A stretch of DNA of 64,000 bases from Bacillota bacterium. GTDB lineage: Bacteria; Bacillota; Sulfobacillia; Sulfobacillales; Sulfobacillaceae. Shown here one piece after another: positions 24,966 to 33,499 of this stretch. The stretch covers positions 21,801-85,800 of the forward strand of contig JAIMBD010000012.1 of the NCBI GenBank assembly GCA_023511625.1, given 5' to 3'. The position numbers and the translations under genes are program-made. Every line of letters starts with the position of its first letter. Positions within the stretch are counted from its first letter, which is position 1. Below the pieces are notes generated by a model. It ran no database searches. It saw only the letters and a program-made list of their open reading frames with translations, and was not told the DNA's origin.

Positions 24966-27900
24966 TTACGGGATGCCGGCTGTCTGCTGCAGCTCCCCGG
25001 CCACGCCGCTGGCGACCGCATCGAGGCCACCCATCACCCAGCCCGCGTGCCAAGGCCCGTGCTGGGCCAGATAGGACGCCGTCGCTGCGGGGAGCGCCTG
25101 GGGTCCGGTCAATAGGATCGGTAGCTGGTACTCCCCCGCGAACGGGCCGGCGCTCAGCGCGTCGACAAAGGTGCCGCCGCCGCGGCCGTCCGCCGCCACC
25201 ACAAAGCCCTGCGCCTTGGGGAAGTAGGCGGCCGCAATCGCCGCGGCCGTCCCGTCGCGCGTCGCCCCGGCAATCCGGGTGACGGTCACCCCGGGCAGAG
25301 CCTGCAGCGCCGCCTGCAGAGCGCTGGAGACCGCGTCAGGCCCGCCGAGCACCACGATCTGGCGGATGTGCGCCGCCTGGATGAGGCTCCGCACGGCTGG
25401 CGGCACCGCGGCCGTGGCACCGGTCACCAGCGCCAGCGGTGCAGCCTGCATGTCCAACACCGGGCTCGCTGCCAGGGCGTCCACCATCGTCACGCCGTTG
25501 GCCACAAACAGCGTGGTCGCATCCGTCAGCCCATGCTGCGCAAGGTACTGGTCCACCAGGGCCGCCGTTTGGAACCGGTCCGCCCCCTCGAACTGGCGCA
25601 CCACCGTCAGGCCCTCCTGCTGGAGGGCGAAGACCACGGCATCCGAGATGGCGGCCGGCCCTCCGATCACGTACACCGTCGAGGCGTGCAGGGCGCGGAT
25701 CGCCGCCAGCACCGCCGGGCTCAGGCTGCCGGCCTCGGTCAGGAGGATCGGAGCATGTAGGGCCCCGGCCAAGCCGGCCGCCGACAGCGCGTCCGGGCTC
25801 GGACCGCCCTGGCCGGCGTTCGCCAGTACCACCGCGGAAGCGCCGTCGGGGAACGCCGCCTCGGCCGCCAAGATGGCGGTGCCGATCCGGTCGTTCCCGG
25901 CGATCCGCGGGACGCCGACCACGTCGGCGGCCGGGACGACCGCGAACAGGGTAAAGTGGGGCGTGGTGAACGCCAACGTCGTTCCGTTTAGCGTCCACGT
26001 CGGCAGCAGCTGCCAGGCGTCGGTCAGCGGGTTCCAGAACACCACGGCCGGCGGCGACGGCAGGGCGGCGTCCGTGACCGTCACCGTGGCGGGGGCGGCG
26101 AGCGGGCCGACGGGGTCGCCGGTCTGCGGGTCCGTGGCCGTGATCGCGAAGAGCAGCGCACCGGGGGGTGCCGCGGAGACCGATTGCGGCAGCGCCACCG
26201 TCGTCGACACGGTCAGCAAGACCAATCCGGAGACCGCTCCGGCCGGCACCGACACCTGCAGGGTGCCGCCGTTCGAGAGGCTCGCCGAGACTGTCCCGCC
26301 GCGCTGCCCGGAGATGGTGGCCGTGACCGTGCCGGTCCCACTCGGTGGCGGAGCCGGGGCACTGGACCCACCGCCACCACCGCCGCCCCCGCCGACGATG
26401 GGCGCGCCGCCACCACCGCCGCCACCACCGCCCCCCGTCTTGGGGTAGCCGATGGTCAGCGGGACCGAGGGGGAGCACACGGCGCCGCTGGCACCGGCAT
26501 TGCACACCGCCACGGTGGCGGTTCCCTCCTGGAGCGCGCCCGGCAACCCAAGGACGATCTGGGACGCCGTCCAGTCCACCGCCGGGTCGGCCCCGTACAC
26601 CGCGTAGACCGCCGCAGTGGTGGCACCAGCCGGCAGTTGGGCGAACTGGACCCACCCCGTTGGCGGGCCGAACGCGGACCCCGCGATGGTCAGCGTCCCG
26701 CCCGGCGGCACCGGCTGGGGTGTGACCTGGGCAATGGAGGGGACCACCGGGGTCAGCGCGTAGGGCCCCGCAGAAAGCGCGGCGTAGAGCTTGCCAACGT
26801 CCACGGCGCCGAGGCCGGTGACGGGGTTCCACTCGCCCGGGGTCACCGCGTAGGCACCGTTCCACCCCGCGGAGGCCTGGAAGAAGTCACCAGGATCCGC
26901 CTTGGCGAGGGCGTACAGGACCGGGTTGAGCGATCCCAGCCGCTGGCCGCCCAGCAGGGTGAAGAGATCCCCCACGTACCCCGCCCAGGTGGGCGCGGCA
27001 GCGCTGGTCCCCCCGGAGGAGCCCGTGCTGCCGTCCACGACGGTAGCCCAAAAGGGCGTCGTCGCATCCAAGGCGAGGTCGGGCACGCCGCGGTAGACGG
27101 CGTTGGGCACCAGGCCCTGCTGGTAGGCGGGCACCGGGAAGAGGCCGAAGCCCCCGCCCGAGGCCGCCTCCATCGGCGCGGGCGCCGTGACCATGTCCCC
27201 GTCGGGCGACCAGCCCCACTCCGACGACAGCGTGGCAGTGGCCCCAGCCCCGTACACGGCCGACTCCGTGCCGCCGACCGCCGTGACCGTAGGCAGCGCC
27301 GCGGGGAGCGTGACCTGCGGCTGCGTCGGGCTACTGGGGAAGGCGAACGCCCCCATGTCGCCCGACGACGCGACGACCGTCACGCCCTCGATCGCCAGCT
27401 GGTCTGCGACCTGCTGATATGCGGCCACGACCGCAGCCGACGGCGGAGTGGCAAAGCCCCAGGAGTTCGACAACACGTCCGGAGCCACCTCGGCCGCCGC
27501 CTCCCACGCGGACAGGAAGGTCCCGTTGGGATTCTCGGCGATTACGACGATGCGCGCGCCGGGATCGGTGGCCATGACCCGCTCGATGTCGAGCTCTAGC
27601 TCCTCCGTCCAGTTGGGCACGTACCCGCTGGGGACCAGGCCCGCAGACGAGGGCTCGTCATGTTCCTCGATGAGCGGCATGGGCAATCCGTATTGCGTGG
27701 CATAGGCCTGGATGTCCGACGAAAGGGATTGGCCCGATAAGGTGCTTCCCTGGGTGTAGCTCGCCCCGGCGATGATCGCCACCGTCGCCGGCGGACCCGC
27801 CTGGGTGGCCTGGCTGACCACCCCCGTCGCGTCGTACAGCGCGTTCCCGGTGGCGGGGTCCAAGGGGTCAAGATTCACCGTAGGGCCGGTGACCGTCACC

Positions 27901-29312
27901 GACACCTGGGCCAGGTACACGAAGCCCGTGGGCCCGTTGACCGGCTGGAGGGCCACCCACATGGGGCCGCTGTACGGTGCGCCGAGGACCGTGGCGAGGC
28001 GCGGTGCGTCGGCGTTGTTGAGGAAGTAGCTCGGCACCGTCAGCGTGATCCCTGTGGTCTCGATCCAAAGCGGCGGCACACCCGTCGGTAGCCCGCCCTG
28101 CGGGACCGAGACCGTGGCCGCCAGCGAGGCCGGCAACGAGGGCAGGGTGTCCAGGACCTCCTGGCCCGTGGGTACCGTCGCCGGCAGGTGCGCGTCGGGC
28201 TGGGCCGCCACCGGCTGCCCGAAGGTGATGGGGAACCCCACAACAGATCCGTCTGCGGAAAGGTAGAGCAAAATCTCTACCGATTCCGACACCGAATCGG
28301 CCACCTCAAGGATTGCGCGCCCTTGGGCATTGGTAGTCGCGAACGCCACAGGACTGGGACTGGCGGTTAATATATCGGCAGGGATGTATCCCCCACCCAC
28401 ACTGATGGACGCACTCGGAAGCGTATTCGGTCCCTGGTATCCGGCGGGGTAGGCTTCGGAGACCCCCACCTTTTGGTTGGCCACCGGCTGCCCGTTGTAC
28501 ACCACCTGGATCGTCACCGCGTCCCCTTGGGGGTTCGACGCGGGTGACGTGGGATAGAGGTATTGATAAGGCGCGGAGGGGTCGGTGGCGTTGAGGACCT
28601 CGACCGCGTACCCCGAGGATCCGGAGGCCCCCGCCGTCTGCAACCGGGCCGCCTGCAAAGGGGCCTGCATGGTGACCACCTGCGCCGGCCGGGGGCTAGC
28701 GCTCCCCGCAGGCGCGACGGTGGGGCGGTCGGAGAGCCCGCGGATGGCCGTCACGTACGGCGCGAACGCGGCGTCGAACGAGACCGGCCCGTCGGGGGCG
28801 AAGAACGGCGTGCCATCCGGTGCGACGTAGTTGCGGATCTGCGTCCCGAAGGTCGCGTCCACCGTCGCCACCGGCGCCGTGGCCTGCACCGCGAAGCCGT
28901 TGTCGGCCGTGCCGACCGCGGTGAATCCCCGGCCCGCGAGGTACTGCTCTACGCCCATGACCACCGGGGGCGGCGGGCCGAACTCTTGCGCCACCTGCTG
29001 CGGGGTCAGGAACTGCCGGTAGTCTGGGGATCCGGGCGTGCTCACCGCCTGGGCGTAGGCGTGAAAGCCGGGGCCCGGCTTGAGCAGGATCGTCACCCGC
29101 ATCGACTGGGTCGCCGGCGCCGCCGCCCCGGCGGTCGCCGCCGCCATGGCGCTCGGCGCCGCCTGCACGACGACACTGTACCCAGCCGGCGCCAGGGGCG
29201 CTGGGTCCGCCCCGGCGGCGCGGACGGGCGCGCCTGCGACCGCCAGGATCCAGGTTACGAGACTGAGCCAGGCCCCCCGCCAGGCCCAACGCCGCCAGCC
29301 GCTCAGTTGCAC
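24966..29312 (-). CDS. Secreted sedolisin (S53) protease with TIG domain and three cell-wall-binding (CWB2) repeats
   Basis: 1448 residues. Signal peptide: WLSLVTWILAVAGAPVRA. A pro-kumamolisin activation domain follows (about 45-200: HAYAQAVSTPGSPDYRQFLT, QVAQEFGPP). Next is a ~270-residue beta-rich insert. The S53 catalytic domain (about 510-840) has Glu571 and Asp575 in ELELD, SNSWG, and Ser770 in GGTSAAAPTWAG, the Glu-Asp-Ser triad of sedolisins. Then come a TIG/IPT domain (about 850-945), a poly-Gly linker, a beta-rich spacer, and three PF04122-type repeats (1130-1448: RIAGNDRIGTAILAAEAAFP, GADRFQTAALV, VVLGGPDAVS) that bind wall polymers. The GTG at 29312 is chosen because AAAGGAGGAG precedes it by about 10 nt; an ATG 12 codons upstream is possible. 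It is likely an acid-stable surface protease, co-transcribed with the exported gene upstream. Confidence 0.9.
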   Translation of the reverse strand: MQLSGWRRWAWRGAWLSLVTWILAVAGAPVRAAGADPAPLAPAGYSVVVQAAPSAMAAATAGAAAPATQSMRVTILLKPGPGFHAYAQAVSTPGSPDYRQFLTPQQVAQEFGPPPPVVMGVEQYLAGRGFTAVGTADNGFAVQATAPVATVDATFGTQIRNYVAPDGTPFFAPDGPVSFDAAFAPYVTAIRGLSDRPTVAPAGSASPRPAQVVTMQAPLQAARLQTAGASGSSGYAVEVLNATDPSAPYQYLYPTSPASNPQGDAVTIQVVYNGQPVANQKVGVSEAYPAGYQGPNTLPSASISVGGGYIPADILTASPSPVAFATTNAQGRAILEVADSVSESVEILLYLSADGSVVGFPITFGQPVAAQPDAHLPATVPTGQEVLDTLPSLPASLAATVSVPQGGLPTGVPPLWIETTGITLTVPSYFLNNADAPRLATVLGAPYSGPMWVALQPVNGPTGFVYLAQVSVTVTGPTVNLDPLDPATGNALYDATGVVSQATQAGPPATVAIIAGASYTQGSTLSGQSLSSDIQAYATQYGLPMPLIEEHDEPSSAGLVPSGYVPNWTEELELDIERVMATDPGARIVVIAENPNGTFLSAWEAAAEVAPDVLSNSWGFATPPSAAVVAAYQQVADQLAIEGVTVVASSGDMGAFAFPSSPTQPQVTLPAALPTVTAVGGTESAVYGAGATATLSSEWGWSPDGDMVTAPAPMEAASGGGFGLFPVPAYQQGLVPNAVYRGVPDLALDATTPFWATVVDGSTGSSGGTSAAAPTWAGYVGDLFTLLGGQRLGSLNPVLYALAKADPGDFFQASAGWNGAYAVTPGEWNPVTGLGAVDVGKLYAALSAGPYALTPVVPSIAQVTPQPVPPGGTLTIAGSAFGPPTGWVQFAQLPAGATTAAVYAVYGADPAVDWTASQIVLGLPGALQEGTATVAVCNAGASGAVCSPSVPLTIGYPKTGGGGGGGGGGAPIVGGGGGGGGGSSAPAPPPSGTGTVTATISGQRGGTVSASLSNGGTLQVSVPAGAVSGLVLLTVSTTVALPQSVSAAPPGALLFAITATDPQTGDPVGPLAAPATVTVTDAALPSPPAVVFWNPLTDAWQLLPTWTLNGTTLAFTTPHFTLFAVVPAADVVGVPRIAGNDRIGTAILAAEAAFPDGASAVVLANAGQGGPSPDALSAAGLAGALHAPILLTEAGSLSPAVLAAIRALHASTVYVIGGPAAISDAVVFALQQEGLTVVRQFEGADRFQTAALVDQYLAQHGLTDATTLFVANGVTMVDALAASPVLDMQAAPLALVTGATAAVPPAVRSLIQAAHIRQIVVLGGPDAVSSALQAALQALPGVTVTRIAGATRDGTAAAIAAAYFPKAQGFVVAADGRGGGTFVDALSAGPFAGEYQLPILLTGPQALPAATASYLAQHGPWHAGWVMGGLDAVASGVAGELQQTAGIP

Positions 29313-29511
29313 GATAGGACTCTCTCCTCCTTTGTCATGGTTCGTCATGGATACCTCGGCATCGCACGGGGCCCCGGAGGCCCGGCCGGGGCGGCGCGGG
29401 GGCGGCGCATCCGCCGAATCCCCGCCCTGCCTGCTCCGCCTTGGAAGCCACGAGCCGCCACGCGCCACACGGCATCGTCACACCGGGCGACCCCGCCCGA
29501 CACCGCCGTAG

Positions 29512-31149
29512 CTAGGACCCCACCCAGTACACGGCCTGCGGCGTCGTGAGCGTATTTGGCACGGGCTGCCCGCTGGGGTCCAGGACCTGAGCTTGGAACA
29601 GTTCGGTCACAACCTGAACCGGGGGAAGGTACACGACGTCCACCGTGGTCTGGTAGACGGCCTGGTAGGTCGCCGTGGTGATAGGACCGATGGTCTGTGA
29701 GTAGGGGAAGCCCCCGCTCCCGGTGATCTGCAGCGAGTCCCCCCCAAGCAGGTCGGTCGCCGTCACCGTCAGGGTGGTCGTGCCCGTCGGGTCGTTGTCC
29801 CCGACTATGGTCGGGTTCGCGCTCAACGACAGGGTCGGTAACGGAATCCACTGCACGTTGACGGGCGTCGCCTCGGCCACGGGGCTACCGGAGCCGGTTA
29901 CGATCTCCGCTGAGTAGGTCACCGTGCCACCGCTGGCCGGGCCGCTGTCGGTGATGGCGAAGGACACCGACTGGGTGTAGGTGGTCACCGTCTCATCCTG
30001 GTGCACCCCGTCGGAGCCCGTGATCTGCACCACATCGCCCGCCGGCACATCGGTGGCGGTGGCGGTCACGGTGGTGGGGGAGCCCACCCACAGAGTTTGC
30101 GGGTTGGCTTTCAACGCGATGCTAGGACTCGGCGGAGGGCTCGGCGAGCCACCGCCGCCACCCTGGAATGCCTCCGAGACCCACTCCACGGACACCGGCG
30201 CCGAGACCGCCACCACGCCCGGGGCGTTGGGCATCGCGCCCGGCGGCCCGATGTCGGCCTCGAACGTCTGGCTGGTGGCGATCGGCTCACTGACCTGCAC
30301 CACGCAGGGGGCAGTGGACAGGCAGCTCGTCACCAGGCTGTTGCTGGTCGTATCGACGATGTTCACGGCCCAGCTGGGGTTCGCCGCCGGCACGGCCGTG
30401 GCCGTCAGCTGGCTGGCTTGACCGACCGGCAGGATGGTGGGGTTGGCCGTCAGCGTCACCCCAGTCGGCGGAGGACCGGACGGAGGCGCGCCGGACTGGG
30501 TCGGGCCCGACGGCGGGCCACCGGGTGACGACGGCCCGGTAGGCGACAGCGGGCCGGACGGCGCTGTCGGTTGCGATGGCGCGCTGGGCAGCACCAGCGC
30601 CACACTGACCCCGTCGATCTTCTGCCCGTCGGTGTAGGCCTGCCCCTGCCCCGCGTAGGGGTCGGCGCTCGGCCCCCACGCCCGGTGCACCGGCGGGGCG
30701 TTCGCCAGCGACGTCAGGGCGCCCAAGGGCTCACCCGCCAGGAACGCCCGGAACATGGCCGCCGTCTGCAGGTAGGTAGCGCCCCCGAGTTGGACGACCA
30801 CGTCCCCCTCGCCGGCCAAGTCCTGACTCAACGCCGGGTCGGTCGCCGCCGTCCCGCCGAGCACCACCACTCCCGACCCCGGAGGCACCGCGCGCCACTG
30901 GTCGGCAAACACGACATGGGCGGCCGGGATGCCTGCCGCCAGTGCCGTGTGGTAGTCCTCCAAGTCAAACGCGCGCGTCACCACGACCTCAAGACTCTGC
31001 GGATTGAGCCCGAGGCTGGTGATCGTCTGGGAAGCCCACCCGCCTGCCGCGAGCACCGGCGCAGACACAGGGGCTCCGATTTCCAACGCCACCCCTAGCG
31101 CCACCCCCGCCAGCAGGGCCGCCGGGCGGCTTCGTGTGCGTCTTCTCAT
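29512..31149 (-). CDS. Exported protein with CWB2-like N-terminal segment and Ig-like repeats
   Basis: 545 residues with a basic signal peptide (ALLAGVALGVALEIGAPVSA). Residues about 50-150 (VVVTRAFDLEDYHTALAAGI, VVVLGGTAATDPALSQDLAG, GGATYLQTAAMFRAFL) resemble a divergent cell-wall-binding-2 repeat, by comparison with the downstream protease; this is my inference. A Pro/Ser/Gly-rich linker leads to three Ig-like repeats. The first carries the Cys-x4-Cys pattern (CLSTAPC) seen in the 18.6- and 31.5-kb proteins. The ATG at 31149 has AAAGGCG about 11 nt upstream. Its promoter region has PHO-box-like repeats. The S53 protease follows 199 nt later on the same strand, so the two are probably co-expressed surface proteins. 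Confidence 0.75.
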   Translation of the reverse strand: MRRRTRSRPAALLAGVALGVALEIGAPVSAPVLAAGGWASQTITSLGLNPQSLEVVVTRAFDLEDYHTALAAGIPAAHVVFADQWRAVPPGSGVVVLGGTAATDPALSQDLAGEGDVVVQLGGATYLQTAAMFRAFLAGEPLGALTSLANAPPVHRAWGPSADPYAGQGQAYTDGQKIDGVSVALVLPSAPSQPTAPSGPLSPTGPSSPGGPPSGPTQSGAPPSGPPPTGVTLTANPTILPVGQASQLTATAVPAANPSWAVNIVDTTSNSLVTSCLSTAPCVVQVSEPIATSQTFEADIGPPGAMPNAPGVVAVSAPVSVEWVSEAFQGGGGGSPSPPPSPSIALKANPQTLWVGSPTTVTATATDVPAGDVVQITGSDGVHQDETVTTYTQSVSFAITDSGPASGGTVTYSAEIVTGSGSPVAEATPVNVQWIPLPTLSLSANPTIVGDNDPTGTTTLTVTATDLLGGDSLQITGSGGFPYSQTIGPITTATYQAVYQTTVDVVYLPPVQVVTELFQAQVLDPSGQPVPNTLTTPQAVYWVGS

Positions 31150-31224
31150 AGGTGTTTCGCCTTTCTTCGCCTCGCTTCTGCGTTTCTCCGTGAAGGCGGC
31201 GCCGCGGGGCAGCCGCCCGGCGTC

Positions 31225-31280
31225 ACCGTAGCACCCCTCCGTGACACCCGCATGACACCCACTCTGGCAGCATCGTGACA
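31225..31280 (-). promoter_or_regulatory. PHO-box-like operator/promoter driving the 31.1-kb exported gene
   Basis: On the minus strand, half-sites TGTCAC (31275-31280), TGCCAG (31264-31269), TGTCAT (31252-31257) and TGTCAC (31241-31246) are spaced 11, 12 and 11 bp. A -10 TACGGT lies at 31225-31230, 16 nt from the start of the last half-site, as at the other two boxes. One spacing is off by 1 bp. The leader to the ATG at 31149 is about 70 nt. Confidence 0.62.
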
Positions 31281-31328
31281 GCGCCGTCCTCTCGCACAGC
31301 GCCGGAGCCGCGGAGCACCCCCCCGCAA

Positions 31329-31383
31329 TGTCATGGGAGCGTCATGGACGTGTCATCGTGCGGTCAGGGTGGGGCGCTACGAT
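31329..31383 (+). promoter_or_regulatory. PHO-box-like operator/promoter driving the 31.5-kb exported gene
   Basis: TGTCAT (31329), CGTCAT (31340), TGTCAT (31351) and GGTCAG (31362) are spaced exactly 11 bp apart. TACGAT at 31378-31383 begins 16 nt after the start of the last half-site. It lies back-to-back with the minus-strand box in the same 384-bp divergent region, so one regulator could switch on both genes. Confidence 0.7.
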
Positions 31384-31533
31384 GGCCCCGGGGCGGCGCG
31401 AACCCGGCGCGCCGCCCCAGCACGCGCCGACCCGTCCGCCCGGGCTGGTCCGCTGGCCCGTGGCGGGACCCCGGAAGCGGCGCATCGTCATGAGGCATCG
31501 CGAATCACGTCGAGAAGGAGGCGCATCCATGCC

Positions 31534-33390
31534 ATGACCGTGACCGGTTTGCGACACCCCCGCAGGTGGTGGGCCGCTGCGGGCGCCGCAGGGCTCCTGG
31601 GCCTCATCGCCGCGCCGCCCGTGCGGGCGGCGGGGCCCGCCCCGCCCACTGCCGTGCTGATCACCGCCCAGCCGGGCGCCGCTCTGTGGACGGTCGGGTC
31701 CACCGGAATCCAGGAATTCAACGGCGAGTTCACGGAAGGCTATGAGGCCCCGGGCGCATGCACAGCAACCTGCGCGATCGACGCCCAGGTTGACCTCCAT
31801 AGCGGGGCATTGGCCTTCGTGGATGGGTGGACAGGGAGTGGGTCGGTACCGGGGACCGATAGCGCGGCCGGGTCCTCCACCCCCATCGGTACAGTGACCC
31901 CGCCCACCTCGGTGGCGGCGGCCGGCCTGGCATCATCCGCGGCCGTGGCGCCCCGCCCTGCGGACGCCACCACCTCCTACCAGTACACGCTCCAAGCCAG
32001 CGCCTCGGCCGCGCTCGTAGGACAGTCCGTGACCCTGACTACCCAGGTCACGTCGCCCAACGCCTTTAGCCTCTGGACCGGCGCACCGTACACCATCGTG
32101 GACACCACCACCGGCCAGACCGTGGCCCAGTGCAGTGCAGGGGCCTGTTCGGCAACGGTGACCGCCACCACCCCGGGCGCGCAGACCTACCAGGCGTTCG
32201 GCGGCCAGCTCGCCCTGTCGGCGCCGGTGACCGTCACGTGGTACCCGCTCCCCTACACCCTCCAGGCCACGACGTCACAGACGGTCGTGGGCCAGTCGGT
32301 GACGCTGTCCACCAGCGTCTCGTCCCAGAGCTACCTGGCCGCGTGGACCCTGGGCCCCTACGCGATCGTGGACACCACCACCGGTCAAACCGTGGCCCAA
32401 TGCTCGCCGGGCCCGTGCTCGGCCACCGTCACCGCCAGCACCCCGGGGGCCCAGACGTATGTAGCCGAGACGGGCAAGACGCAGCTGTCGCCCCCGGTGA
32501 CCGTCACATGGGTTGCCGCCGCCGTGCCCGTTTCGCCACCCCCAGGCATCGGCCCGGTGACGGCGGGCCAACCCGTGTCCTGGCTGACGTTGACCGCGAG
32601 TCCCTCCCACCCGATGCTGGGGCAGCCTGTCTACCTGGCCGCCGCAGCCGACCCGGTGCAGTTGGACAACCAGCTGCTGCTCAAAGGGCAGTACGGGTCG
32701 TTCCGCCTGCAGATCGTCAACACGTCGACGGGCCAGGTGCTCGCAACCTGTTCCGATAGCGTCACGTGCGACGCGTACGCGATGCAGCCAGGAGGGACCG
32801 CGACCTTCATAGCCGAGCTCTCCGCCGAGGCGGTGCAGGGGGGCGCGGTCGCCACCGTCACCTCCTCCCCGGTATCGGTCAGCTGGTCCCTGCCGGAGCT
32901 GCTTCCCGCCCCAGGGTCCGGCACGCAATCGGGCCCCCAGACCAACGCAAGCTCGCCGACCCAACCGCAGAGCTCCGGGGCATCGGGTGCGTCGGGGTGC
33001 GATCTCACGGTGGGGCCGGGACAGGTGCTGGTGATCGGCCTGACCCCACTCCCCGCCTGCCCGGGCGGCACCCCCACCATCACCGTTGAAGCCGGCGGTG
33101 TGGTGTGGATCCTGTCCGCCCTCCCGGATGGGGTGCCTGCCAGTTCCGGTGCACAAGGCGGCGGCGCAGATATAGTCGGAACGCCCAACGCTGTCTGTGG
33201 CCCATCCGGCGGAGGGCCGGCCTGCCAGGCCTGCCTATCCGCAGGCACGGCCGGTAGCGGGGGTGAAGGGTTGCTGAAAGAATCCGGTGGCTGTGAGGCT
33301 ACCTTCTCGACGAACGCGGCCGGCGGAGGCGGCGGTGCAGGGATCGCACTCGGCGGCGCGGGAGGCAAAGTAGCCGGCCCCACGGGCTGA
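31534..33390 (+). CDS. Exported protein with three Ig-like repeats; paralogue of the 18.6-kb protein
   Basis: 618 residues. Signal peptide about 1-34 (AAAGAAGLLGLIAAPPVRAA). The N-terminal domain begins PPTAVLITAQPGAALWTVG and ends GALAFVDGW, the same layout as the 18.6-kb protein. Three Ig-like repeats follow. The first two are near-copies (IVDTTTGQTVAQC, then a second Cys after 4-5 residues, ATVTA, GAQTY), also visible at DNA level around 32098 and 32369. The third opens WLTLTASPSHPMLGQPVYLA. The C-terminal domain CDLTVGPGQVLVIGLTPLPA then VEAGGVVWILSALPDG is shared with the paralogue, followed by a Gly/Ala-rich, Cys-containing tail. AGAAGGAGGCG ends 11 nt before the ATG at 31534. Function unknown; a secreted surface or matrix protein is likely. 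Confidence 0.75.
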   Translation: MTVTGLRHPRRWWAAAGAAGLLGLIAAPPVRAAGPAPPTAVLITAQPGAALWTVGSTGIQEFNGEFTEGYEAPGACTATCAIDAQVDLHSGALAFVDGWTGSGSVPGTDSAAGSSTPIGTVTPPTSVAAAGLASSAAVAPRPADATTSYQYTLQASASAALVGQSVTLTTQVTSPNAFSLWTGAPYTIVDTTTGQTVAQCSAGACSATVTATTPGAQTYQAFGGQLALSAPVTVTWYPLPYTLQATTSQTVVGQSVTLSTSVSSQSYLAAWTLGPYAIVDTTTGQTVAQCSPGPCSATVTASTPGAQTYVAETGKTQLSPPVTVTWVAAAVPVSPPPGIGPVTAGQPVSWLTLTASPSHPMLGQPVYLAAAADPVQLDNQLLLKGQYGSFRLQIVNTSTGQVLATCSDSVTCDAYAMQPGGTATFIAELSAEAVQGGAVATVTSSPVSVSWSLPELLPAPGSGTQSGPQTNASSPTQPQSSGASGASGCDLTVGPGQVLVIGLTPLPACPGGTPTITVEAGGVVWILSALPDGVPASSGAQGGGADIVGTPNAVCGPSGGGPACQACLSAGTAGSGGEGLLKESGGCEATFSTNAAGGGGGAGIALGGAGGKVAGPTG

Positions 33391-33499
33391 TCCCTATCCG
33401 GCGGTGCCCTGGCCCCACCGCGCAGCACGGGCCGGGGGAGCGGCGGAGGCCGCAACCCTATTCATCCCCCGGCCCGGTGGCGGCCAGGCAATGGAAGAA

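Noticed and set aside
26184..27599. 471-codon plus-strand open frame opposite the S53 protease
   Set aside because: Antisense shadow with Arg/Gly-rich composition; the minus strand encodes intact S53 motifs.
29332..29351. GTCATGG repeats just upstream of the protease gene, considered as a fourth PHO box
   Set aside because: Only two copies, 10-bp not 11-bp spacing, wrong orientation for the gene, and they lie within a possible alternative coding start.
32098..32420. Near-identical DNA segments considered as a mobile or recombination repeat
   Set aside because: They are in-frame tandem Ig-like repeats of one coding sequence (IVDTTTGQTVAQC), explained by internal duplication.
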